From: Synergistota bacterium
GTDB taxonomy: Bacteria; Synergistota; Synergistia; Synergistales; Synergistaceae
Length of the DNA: 31,158 nt
NCBI GenBank assembly: GCA_023450745.1
Contig: JAEXGR010000004.1
Location: 1-31,158 of the forward strand
Direction of reading: 5' to 3'
Shown: positions 7,513 through 14,707 of the stretch, one piece after another
How the letters are laid out: each line of letters opens with the position of its first letter
Numbering within the stretch: position 1 is the first letter of the stretch
The notes under the pieces: generated by a model
What the model was told of the DNA's origin: nothing
Seen by the model: only the letters and a program-made list of their open reading frames with translations
The model's database searches: none
Program-made: the position numbers and the translations under genes

Positions 7513-8886
7513 ATGCTTTCTTTAAGGAAATGGGAGCGCCGCGCCACGGTAAAATGCCTGACGGCGGTTTTAGCGCTTATACTGTGGCTTGCCAGCCAGA
7601 CCATACAATTCACTTTCGGCCCGATCTATTCCAATATGTCGCTTGCCATAGTGCTGAGCGAAGGGGGATATCTCCTGCTTGCCGCGATGTGGATCGTGAT
7701 TAATAACACGGCCCGCGCCATAGTTCTCTACGGCGGATGGTTTCTTCTCTCTGACGGGCTTGCTGAACTTTTAGATTCAGGGAGGATCGCGTGGATACTG
7801 CCACCTGCCGCTATCCCTGTGAGCTATTTCGGCATGTCCTTTCTCCATTTTCCCTCTGTACCCCATTTCGGCGTCCCTGCCGTCATTACGCTCACCAGCG
7901 TATGGCTCCTCCAGTATATCTCGCATGATGTGAGGAACGCGGGATATAAGTTCGCGATCCTCGCCGTCGTCGTCTTTTCGATACAGTGGCTTGACCTTCT
8001 GCCGGTACTGACTCCGTATGGTTTTGGATGGGGAGAGCTGAGCTTTTCCGTGAAAAACATTTCCCTGCTGATGGAGAAAGATTATCTGCTGGACGTGGTA
8101 TGCGGCCTCGCTTTTGCCTTCAGCGCCCTTGTCGCGGTGCTGATGACGAAGCTGTTCGTAAGCTATGAAAAGCAGCTGCGGCAGCTTCAGCTTCTGCGGC
8201 AGCGTGATCGGGAGCTCTCTCTGATGCGTACGGAGCAGGCCAGGCTCCGCCTTTATCAGGAGATGCAGTATCTCGTCCATGACCTCAAACGTCCCCTTAC
8301 CACGGTGTTTGGCCTGGCCGACCTGTTGTCGATATCGCCCGACGAAGCCACGTCGAATCATAGCCGGGCGATACTCTCCGCGGCGGAAAAGATGGATCAG
8401 ATGATAGGAGAGATAAAGAATCCCGACTCTGTTCATGAAGCCCGTGTGGAAGAGATAATAAACTATACAATGGCGCAGGTGCGCGCTCTGCCGTGGGGGG
8501 CCTCCGTATCGCTGGATGTTCCCGAACGGCTGATGGAGTGCAGCCTGATGCTGAATGTGATACGCTTTTCGCGAGTGTTGGTAAATCTTCTAGACAACGC
8601 GCGCCACGCTACGGAAAACCTGCCCTCCCCGCTGATATCGCTGGGGGTAAAAGCCGCCGGTTGCGGACTCACATTTATAGTTGACGATAATGGCCCAGGT
8701 TTCATAGAGCCTGAAGACGGTAAAAAGTCGTCATGGGGCTCTTCCGGGCTAGGCCTTGATTTTGTCAGGAACGCCGTCACAGGTTTCGGCGGTACGCTCG
8801 GATATGAGAGACGGGCTAAGGGAGGGCTTCGCTGCATGGTATGGATACCGTACAGTGACGGAAGGGAGAATGGCATATGGAGATAA
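7513..8886 (+). CDS. Multi-TM sensor histidine kinase
   Basis: This 457-residue kinase has an N-terminal half with about seven hydrophobic segments (near residues 15-35, 45-63, 68-80, 92-108, 118-134, 145-165 and 193-216). There is no extracytoplasmic loop of size and no PAS domain, so it senses something in or at the membrane. A coiled-coil linker (~220-250) leads to the dimerisation box VHDLKRPLTTVFGLADLL, where H256 is the phosphorylated His. The ATPase domain shows the N box LVNLLDNARHA, the G1 box DDNGPGF and the G2 box GSSGLGLDFV. The last 10 bases overlap the response regulator gene, so the two are coupled. GAGGGTGA sits just before the ATG. The downstream PGA cluster is the obvious candidate target, but that is inference from position. 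Confidence 0.88.
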   Translation: MLSLRKWERRATVKCLTAVLALILWLASQTIQFTFGPIYSNMSLAIVLSEGGYLLLAAMWIVINNTARAIVLYGGWFLLSDGLAELLDSGRIAWILPPAAIPVSYFGMSFLHFPSVPHFGVPAVITLTSVWLLQYISHDVRNAGYKFAILAVVVFSIQWLDLLPVLTPYGFGWGELSFSVKNISLLMEKDYLLDVVCGLAFAFSALVAVLMTKLFVSYEKQLRQLQLLRQRDRELSLMRTEQARLRLYQEMQYLVHDLKRPLTTVFGLADLLSISPDEATSNHSRAILSAAEKMDQMIGEIKNPDSVHEARVEEIINYTMAQVRALPWGASVSLDVPERLMECSLMLNVIRFSRVLVNLLDNARHATENLPSPLISLGVKAAGCGLTFIVDDNGPGFIEPEDGKKSSWGSSGLGLDFVRNAVTGFGGTLGYERRAKGGLRCMVWIPYSDGRENGIWR

Positions 8887-9494
8887 TTCTGGGAATAGTT
8901 GATGACGATGAGAGCATACTATATACGGTAAAGGCGATGGCTGACTCTCTCGGCTGGCCCATAAGAGCCACCGCCGACCCGAAGGAGGCTCTGGGGTGGG
9001 TCACGGATCATGATATAGACCTGTTGCTTGTTGATTATCATATGCCCCTGATGAACGGCATAGAGGTGATACGGGCGGCGCGACAGATATCTCCTGACAT
9101 AGTGCTGATAGCCCTTACAATAGAAGAGGACCCGGGAGTGGCCGCAGATCTGCGCCTTGCGGGGGCCGATGATTTCGTATCTAAGCCGGTGCGCTTGGCG
9201 GATTTTTCCGCCAGGATATCGCTCCACTCGGAGCTTATCAAATACCGTTCGGATGGGCGGTGGCATGAGCGCGGCAAAGGACTTTCGGAAAAGACGGCGC
9301 GCCGGGTGCTTCAGCTTTTCACGGGGAAAAATGTGAGGCTGAAGGCGGGGGAGGCGGCGGAGATGGCGGGACTCTCTTACCCGGCAATGCACCGATACCT
9401 TGAACATCTTGTGAAAAAGGGACAGCTGCAGCGTACCGAAGAGTCTGAAGACGGACGGAGCGGCAGGCCGAGAAACGTCTATTTCAAACCTTAG
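8877..9494 (+). CDS. Response regulator with CitB-like winged HTH output domain
   Basis: This 205-residue protein has an N-terminal receiver domain with acidic residues D9-D11, the phospho-acceptor D53 in LLVDYHMPLMNG, T81 in the ALT motif and K103 in SKPVR. All catalytic positions are present. The C-terminal ~75 residues (GLSEKTARRVLQLF ... AGEAAEMAGLSYPAMHRYLEHLVKKG) form a winged HTH of the kind seen in CitB/DcuR regulators, and end with a Gly/Arg-rich wing. Such regulators usually control carboxylate or amino-acid uptake genes. The start overlaps the kinase gene by 10 bases. The next gene begins ~195 bases downstream, behind direct repeats and a palindrome that could be its binding site. 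Confidence 0.88.
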   Translation: MEIILGIVDDDESILYTVKAMADSLGWPIRATADPKEALGWVTDHDIDLLLVDYHMPLMNGIEVIRAARQISPDIVLIALTIEEDPGVAADLRLAGADDFVSKPVRLADFSARISLHSELIKYRSDGRWHERGKGLSEKTARRVLQLFTGKNVRLKAGEAAEMAGLSYPAMHRYLEHLVKKGQLQRTEESEDGRSGRPRNVYFKP

Positions 9495-9627
9495 GGAACC
9501 GCTTTTATATTACAAAGTGGATAGGTCAGCGTTTTCTTAGAAGAGCGCCGGCCTTTTATTTTACCGGTTTATCTTTCAGCAAATTCCATATCAGAGATAA
9601 AAAAGATAAAAAATATAGACGCCCTAT

Positions 9628-9662
9628 ATTAGATTGCCTAAAATTAGATTGTTCTAACAATT
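9628..9662 (+). promoter_or_regulatory. Direct repeats and palindrome before the PGA cluster (candidate regulator site/promoter)
   Basis: ATTAGATTG occurs twice, at 9628-9636 and 9643-9651, exactly 15 bases apart. The second copy runs into the palindrome ATTGTT-CT-AACAAT at 9648-9661. A weak promoter reading is TTGCCT (9634-9639), 17 bases, ACAATT (9657-9662). The gene start is 27 bases downstream with AGGAGG at 9676-9681. This is a plausible binding site for the response regulator encoded just upstream. Confidence 0.4.
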
Positions 9663-9688
9663 CTATATATTTTTCAGGAGGCATTCTT

Positions 9689-10240
9689 ATGAAGAAGACG
9701 ATGGTGCTTTTTGCGGCATTGATACTTGCGATGTCGGCCGCTTTCCCGGCGAACGCGGCCGAGGTGGCGGTGACGTCGATAGGGCAGAGTTCCGACGCCA
9801 TGATGATCCGCGTGCTCATGAAATCGCTTAAGATCACGCCCGATTACGACGCAGTTATGAAGCCTGACGCGCTCAAGGATCAGAAGGTGCTTGTTGCGGT
9901 CGTAGGAGGAAGCTCAAAGGGGCTGGGCGCGGCCGGTATCAACAAGGAGGACGAGGTGAAACGCGGCGACGCCCTTTTTAAGGCGGCGCGCGCGAAGAAG
10001 ATGAAGGTCGTCGTCATGCATGTCGGCGGCGAGGGGCGCCGCGGCACGCTTTCGGACCTCTTTGTCAAATCTGCCGTACCACAGGGAGATATACTTATAC
10101 TTGTCGACGGTGCGAACAAGGACGGCCTGTTCGACAAACTCACAAAGCCGAAGAACATCCCGGTCAGGACCGCCCCTAACGTTAATTCGACAAAGGAACC
10201 GCTTAGGGCTGTACTTGCCGAATACGGCGTGACGCAGTAG
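9689..10240 (+). CDS. Secreted DUF6305-like protein
   Basis: This 183-residue protein has a clean Sec signal peptide (MKKTMVLFAALILAMSAAF, predicted cleavage after ANA near residue 23). The mature ~160 residues alternate strands and helices: a VLVAVVGGSSKGLGAAGI loop, a VVVMHVGGEGRRG loop, then DILILVDGANKDG. This resembles a small Rossmann-like fold and matches my recollection of DUF6305, a family of unknown function. An excellent AGGAGG lies 8 bases before the ATG. The stop is 9 bases before the start of a DctM-like permease. By position it would be an extracytoplasmic partner of that permease or of the PGA enzymes downstream. It is far too short for a normal TRAP binding protein (~320 residues). 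The domain name is moderately certain; no function is claimed. Confidence 0.65.
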   Translation: MKKTMVLFAALILAMSAAFPANAAEVAVTSIGQSSDAMMIRVLMKSLKITPDYDAVMKPDALKDQKVLVAVVGGSSKGLGAAGINKEDEVKRGDALFKAARAKKMKVVVMHVGGEGRRGTLSDLFVKSAVPQGDILILVDGANKDGLFDKLTKPKNIPVRTAPNVNSTKEPLRAVLAEYGVTQ

Positions 10241-10249
10241 CGTAATATC

Positions 10250-11536
10250 ATGGAATGGTTCTGGCCGGAGGGATTTTATACCCTCCTTATGATAGGCGTC
10301 TTCGCCTTCGGGGCCTTCGCCTGGAAACTTCCCATCGCCGTCGCCATGGCTCTTGCCACGATAGTTGGGGCGCTGGCGGCGGGGGAGGGGATTCCGCTGC
10401 GCCATCTCGTTGAGGGAGAGTTCGGGTATGTCAACACGATCCTCGTCATCGCGACTGCCATGATGTTCATGAAGGTAGTCCTAGCTACGGGGCTTCTTGA
10501 TTCACTCTCCGCCTGGATGATACGCAGATTCAGGAGGTTCCCTGCGCTTCTGTGCCTTGGGATCATGTTCATCATAATGGTGCCGGGAATGATTACCGGA
10601 TCTTCGACAGCCGCCGTCCTCACAACCGGAGCGCTGGTTTCGCCCCTTCTCATGACTTTGGGCATGTCCAAGGTCCACACGGCGGCCGTGGTCTCCATCG
10701 GTGCGCTGCTGGGAATGATAGCTCCTCCCGTCAGCATCCCCGCGATGATAATATGCGCGGGAGTGGACATCCCCTACGTAGGTTTTGCCATCCCTCTCAT
10801 GATATGTACCTTCCCGCTTGCGGCGGTATTCGCGCTCACGATGATATACCCCCGCATCCGTAAATTTTCCGATGAAGAGGCTCTTGAGGCACAGCTTGAG
10901 AAGATGCAGAAACACCCGCTGTCACCTCGCCTTATCCTGCCTGTCATCGTGCTTGTGCTCCTCTTTGCGGCGGACCAGTACCTCGCGGGCAGGTTTCCAG
11001 GAATGGGCATGCCTCTGATATTTCTCATCGCCGCGCTTTCCGGGTTGCTTTCGGGCGTGCGATTTGACCTGATCGGTACCGCGGAAGAGGCGGTAGACGA
11101 CGCCCTCCCTGTAATGGGTATATTAATGGGCGTTGGGATGTTCATACAGGTGATGACTCTTATAGGAGTGCAGGGCTTTATCGTAGTCTCCGCGCTTAGC
11201 CTGCCGTCGTGGCTGCTCTACGCCGGAATCGGCGTTTCCATGCCTCTCTTTGGCGCGGTATCTTCATTCGGTTCCGCTTCGGTGCTTGGCGTGCCGTTCC
11301 TGCTCGCGCTCCTTAAATACAATTCGATAATAGTCGCAGCCGCTCTCTCTCTGGTAGCCTCGCTTGGCGATCTTATGCCGCCGACGGCGCTTGCCGGGAT
11401 ATTCGCGGCGCAAGTCGTGGGGGAGGAGAACTATTTCAAGGTGCTCAAAGTATGTATTATTCCCGGGCTTGTAATAGCGCTGTGGGGCATCGCCGTGATA
11501 CTTCTGAGCGGCCCCCTCGCGGCGCTCATATTCTAA
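10250..11536 (+). CDS. DctM-like TRAP-type large permease
   Basis: This 428-residue integral membrane protein has about 11-12 hydrophobic segments and the layout of TRAP transporter large subunits (DctM/SiaM). Two related halves carry GSSTAAVLTTGALVSPLL and GAVSSFGSASVLGVPFLLALL, and near the end is LGDLMPPTALAGIF. Such permeases import organic or amino acids, driven by sodium. A true TRAP system also needs a DctQ subunit (~170 residues, 4 TM) and a DctP binding protein; neither is adjacent. What is adjacent is a short secreted DUF6305-like protein before it and a 47-residue membrane peptide after it. No strong ribosome site precedes the ATG, which suggests coupling to the upstream gene. The substrate may be glutamate, gamma-glutamyl peptides or PGA fragments, by context only. 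Confidence 0.75.
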   Translation: MEWFWPEGFYTLLMIGVFAFGAFAWKLPIAVAMALATIVGALAAGEGIPLRHLVEGEFGYVNTILVIATAMMFMKVVLATGLLDSLSAWMIRRFRRFPALLCLGIMFIIMVPGMITGSSTAAVLTTGALVSPLLMTLGMSKVHTAAVVSIGALLGMIAPPVSIPAMIICAGVDIPYVGFAIPLMICTFPLAAVFALTMIYPRIRKFSDEEALEAQLEKMQKHPLSPRLILPVIVLVLLFAADQYLAGRFPGMGMPLIFLIAALSGLLSGVRFDLIGTAEEAVDDALPVMGILMGVGMFIQVMTLIGVQGFIVVSALSLPSWLLYAGIGVSMPLFGAVSSFGSASVLGVPFLLALLKYNSIIVAAALSLVASLGDLMPPTALAGIFAAQVVGEENYFKVLKVCIIPGLVIALWGIAVILLSGPLAALIF

Positions 11537-11549
11537 AGGAGGATCTGGC

Positions 11550-11693
11550 ATGACATTGATATACAGGTTCATACTTCTGTTGGTCCTCATTCTCGTTTTG
11601 AAGTGTATGTTCCGCGAGCGCTCCTTCTGGAAGCAGGTGACCGCGGCTATGGTGGTCATTCCCGTGATCCTGCGCCTCCTGATGCTCAAGTAA
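11550..11693 (+). CDS. 47-residue membrane peptide in the permease/PGA operon
   Basis: This is a short open frame with an excellent ribosome site: AAAGGAGGA at 11535-11543, 6 bases before the ATG at 11550. The peptide starts MTLIYRFILLLVLILVL (one strong TM helix), has a basic middle (KCMFRERSFWKQ) and ends in a second hydrophobic stretch (AAMVVIPVILRLLMLK). It starts 13 bases after the permease stop and ends 15 bases before the M14-like gene start, so it fills what would otherwise be a ~170-base gap inside an operon. I recognise no family. A role as a mini-subunit of the DctM-like permease, in place of DctQ, is a testable guess. Confidence 0.7.
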   Translation: MTLIYRFILLLVLILVLKCMFRERSFWKQVTAAMVVIPVILRLLMLK

Positions 11694-11708
11694 AGGATAG
11701 TGGACAAG

Positions 11709-12878
11709 ATGGAATACAGAGTAAAAGGAACAAAGGTGACGGCATTGATTCTATGCGGCATATGCGCGCTTATCAGCGGGTACGCCGCGATGCAGTTTAT
11801 GCAGATGCGCAGCCCCGACCTTCTCATACCGGCGGCGGGATTCAAGCACCACATGCTTTCCGAATGGGAGCCCGCGCTTAAAGGGACGAACATGGATACT
11901 GCCGTTTTTATTCAGGACGGAGAGGAACCGGGAGGCACCGTATATGTGCAGGGCGGCATCCATGCGAACGAACCGGCCGGATTTATGGCGGCTGTTGTTT
12001 TGCTTGAGAACGTCAGTGTCAAAAAAGGACGTCTGATAATCGTTCCCTTTGTGAGCAACTCGGCGCGAACGCATAATTCGCCGCAGGATGCGGCTCCCCA
12101 GTCATTCAGGATAGAGCAGGAGGGCGGATTCCGTACATTTAAATTTGGTTCAAGGGCTACGAACCCGGTAGATCAATGGCCGGACCCTGACATCTATATA
12201 CACTATCCCTCAGGTCAAAAACTTGACGGTTCTTCGCGCAGCAACATGAACAGGTCCTTTCCGGGGATCGCGAGCGACGGCATCACCCAGCTGGCTGGGC
12301 TGGCCGTGGTGAATCTGCTTAAAAAAGAGAATGTAAAGCTGGCTTTTGACCTTCACGAGGCCTCGCCCGAATATCCGGTTGTCAACGCGATGGTGGCGCA
12401 TGAAAACGCAATGGAGCTTGCCGCCATGACCTGTATGGCGCTGGAGGGCGACGGCATACCGATGCGCCTTGAACCCTCGCCGGTTAACCTGCGAGGGCTG
12501 AGCCACCGAGAATGGGGAGACAGCGTGCCGGGACTCATGCCGCTGCTCATGGAATCCGGCAACCCGTCACAGGGACGTCTGCGCGGACGCACTGACGAAG
12601 CTCTTGTCCTAACCGGCAAGGATAAGGCGTATAAAAAGGCCGCGAAGATGGGGCTTCTCTTCATACCGTACGAGGGAGACCAGCCGTTGGCGCTGCGTAC
12701 CGCGCGCCATGTTACGGGAGTACGCGTTGCCTCCGAGACGCTGGGCGACCTGTCCCCGGAAGACGCGGTCATATTTGAAGGCATTCCCTCTTACACGGAT
12801 ATAAGAGACGGGGGTGTGGGCAAGTGGCTCCATAGGGTCCCCGTAATAAAAACCTTGATACGGGGGTTTGCTTTGTGA
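11709..12878 (+). CDS. Membrane-anchored M14/AstE-AspA-like zinc metallohydrolase
   Basis: This 389-residue protein has an N-terminal signal anchor (about residues 10-30: ALILCGICALISGYAAM), then a succinylglutamate desuccinylase/aspartoacylase-type catalytic domain. Zinc ligands are visible in GGIHANEPAGF (His and Glu) and FDLHEASPE (His). SNMNRSFPG is the substrate-carboxylate-binding Asn/Arg motif of the M14 superfamily. Classical AstE and AspA act in the cytoplasm on N-acyl amino acids; here the anchor places the enzyme in the periplasm. Its neighbours are two gamma-glutamyltranspeptidases and PGA synthesis genes. Because the phage PGA hydrolase PghP also has an M14-like fold, a PGA- or gamma-glutamyl-cleaving role is attractive, but this is inference. 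The ATG at 11709 is chosen over a GTG at 11700 because AAAGGA at 11692-11697 is correctly spaced only for the ATG. Confidence 0.78.
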   Translation: MEYRVKGTKVTALILCGICALISGYAAMQFMQMRSPDLLIPAAGFKHHMLSEWEPALKGTNMDTAVFIQDGEEPGGTVYVQGGIHANEPAGFMAAVVLLENVSVKKGRLIIVPFVSNSARTHNSPQDAAPQSFRIEQEGGFRTFKFGSRATNPVDQWPDPDIYIHYPSGQKLDGSSRSNMNRSFPGIASDGITQLAGLAVVNLLKKENVKLAFDLHEASPEYPVVNAMVAHENAMELAAMTCMALEGDGIPMRLEPSPVNLRGLSHREWGDSVPGLMPLLMESGNPSQGRLRGRTDEALVLTGKDKAYKKAAKMGLLFIPYEGDQPLALRTARHVTGVRVASETLGDLSPEDAVIFEGIPSYTDIRDGGVGKWLHRVPVIKTLIRGFAL

Positions 12879-12898
12879 CAGTACGCTTTATCAATAAA

Positions 12899-12914
12899 GT
12901 CCGGGATGCCGGAC
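12899..12914 (+). other. Small hairpin before the first transpeptidase gene
   Basis: GTCCGG and CCGGAC form a perfect 6-bp stem with a 4-base loop in the 58-base gap before the GGT start. There is no T tract, so it is unlikely to be a terminator; it may stabilise or divide the transcript. Confidence 0.35.
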
Positions 12915-12936
12915 GATCTTATAAGGAGGAGTTTTG

Positions 12937-14694
12937 ATGATTAAGAGAACCCAAGGCCTGTGGCTGAAGCTGCTGGCCGCGATGATCCTTGTTTTATCGG
13001 TAACATTTGTGGCGTTTGCAGGGAACGTACCGACGACACCGAAAAAGCCCCATGACGTATATGCGAAAAACGGTATGGTTTCAGCCGCGCACGAGCTGGC
13101 TTCAAAAGCCGGAATCGAGATAATGAAAAGAGGCGGAAACGCAATTGACGCGGCGGCTGCTACAGCCTTTGCGCTTAACGTTGTGGAGCCCTACAACATC
13201 GGAATGGGCGGCGGAGGATTTGTAACTGTTCGCTTTGCAAAAACAGGCGAAGTTCAGTACGTAGATTTCCGTGAAGTCGCTCCCGCCTCGGCACGCAAGG
13301 ATATGTATGCATCCGATCAGGCAAAAAAAGAGGGATGGTCAGCTAGGGGCGGAAAATCGGCAGGAGTTCCAGGATTTGTCGCCGGATGGTTTTTTATTCT
13401 TGAAAAATACGGCACGATGCCATTCGCCGAGGTGGTAAAACCTGCTCTGAAACTGGCGGAGGACGGATATGTATGGACCGAGGGACAGACAGGGACCCTT
13501 CAGGGCTCATATTACGAAGATCTCTACAATCTCAACGACGAGGGCAGGGATGTTCCGTATTTTGAAGAGGGGCTCCCGCGCCGCGCAGGCACGGTCGTGA
13601 AACATCCTGGGCTCGCAAAGGCATTCAGGCTTCTTGCAAAAGACGGAGCCAAAGCTTTCTACAATGGGCCTATTGGTGAGGCCCTTGTCAAAGCAGTCAA
13701 CGATCACGGCGGAAATATGACGATGCAGGATCTCGCAAATTTCAAAGTTGTCGTAAAGAAACCGGTCGAGGGTACGTATAGGGGTTACAGGATATATTCC
13801 TCCGCCCCTCCTTCTAGCGGAGGCGCGCATGTGATACAGCTCCTCAACTTTATGGAGAATTTTGAAGTAGGTAAAATGAAACAGGCATCACCGGAGCTTT
13901 TCGACATGTGGGGCAAGGCCGAGAGAATGGTTTTTGCCGACAGAGACAGATACATGGCGGATACCGCCTTTGTCGACGTCCCTCTTGAGGGCATCACCTC
14001 AAAGGCTTACGCAAAGGAGATGTTCAAGAGATTTGATATCAATGCGAAACTGCCGAAACTAGAGAAACCCGGAGATCCCTGGAAATTTGATAAAACTAAC
14101 AAGAAATCATCGCACATCGGAGACACGGGGCCCGAGCACTTCTCAACGACACACTTCTCCACCGTCGACAAAGAGGGCAATATCGTCGCCGCCACAAACA
14201 CGATCAACTATTGGTTCGGGAGCAAAGTGATGGTCCCGGGATATCAGATATTTGTTAACAACCAGATGGATGATTTCTCTTCAAATCCAAATAGTGTAAA
14301 CGCGCCGGAACCCGGAAAGAAGCCGCTTTCGTCTATGTCCCCCACAATCATCCTCGACCCGCAGGGACGTTCCTTCATGACCCTGGGTGCGGCTGGGAGC
14401 AGGATGATCCTTACCATCGTCGCACAGGTTATATCAAACGTCATCGACCATAAGATGACCATGTCCGAAGCTATAGAGGCCCCGAGAATATGGACTGACA
14501 TGGAAGGTGAGACCATCCTTGAGGCCACTGCCGGACACGAGGTGATCGATGCCCTTAGAAAAAAGGGATACGAGCTGAACACTGAAGAGACATACCATGG
14601 AGTATGCCAAGGAATAATATTCGACCACGAGAAAAATATAATGGATGCAGGAGCGGATCAGAGGACGGGTACCGGAATGCCCGAGGGGTTCTAA
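12937..14694 (+). CDS. ggt: Gamma-glutamyltranspeptidase (first of a tandem pair)
   Basis: This 585-residue Ntn-hydrolase has a Sec signal peptide (~residues 1-28, ending VAFA) and is exported. The GGT family cleaves gamma-glutamyl amide bonds and transfers or hydrolyses the glutamyl group. Visible motifs are GGNAIDAAAATAFALNVVEP and GMGGGGFVTVRF. VDFREVAP carries the carboxylate-binding Arg. The autoprocessing site is S|TTHFSTVDKEGN with nucleophile T404, followed by NQMDDFS, LSSMSPTIILDP and GAAGSRMI. The segment between MDDFS and LSSMSP is short: it lacks the ~12-residue lid loop of E. coli GGT, as do B. subtilis GGT (which degrades PGA) and CapD. AAGGAGGAG lies 6 bases before the ATG; a TTG one codon earlier is ignored. 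It stands upstream of pgsBC, so PGA trimming or transfer is the likely job. Confidence 0.9.
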   Translation: MIKRTQGLWLKLLAAMILVLSVTFVAFAGNVPTTPKKPHDVYAKNGMVSAAHELASKAGIEIMKRGGNAIDAAAATAFALNVVEPYNIGMGGGGFVTVRFAKTGEVQYVDFREVAPASARKDMYASDQAKKEGWSARGGKSAGVPGFVAGWFFILEKYGTMPFAEVVKPALKLAEDGYVWTEGQTGTLQGSYYEDLYNLNDEGRDVPYFEEGLPRRAGTVVKHPGLAKAFRLLAKDGAKAFYNGPIGEALVKAVNDHGGNMTMQDLANFKVVVKKPVEGTYRGYRIYSSAPPSSGGAHVIQLLNFMENFEVGKMKQASPELFDMWGKAERMVFADRDRYMADTAFVDVPLEGITSKAYAKEMFKRFDINAKLPKLEKPGDPWKFDKTNKKSSHIGDTGPEHFSTTHFSTVDKEGNIVAATNTINYWFGSKVMVPGYQIFVNNQMDDFSSNPNSVNAPEPGKKPLSSMSPTIILDPQGRSFMTLGAAGSRMILTIVAQVISNVIDHKMTMSEAIEAPRIWTDMEGETILEATAGHEVIDALRKKGYELNTEETYHGVCQGIIFDHEKNIMDAGADQRTGTGMPEGF

Positions 14695-14707
14695 GAGGGG
14701 GGAAACT

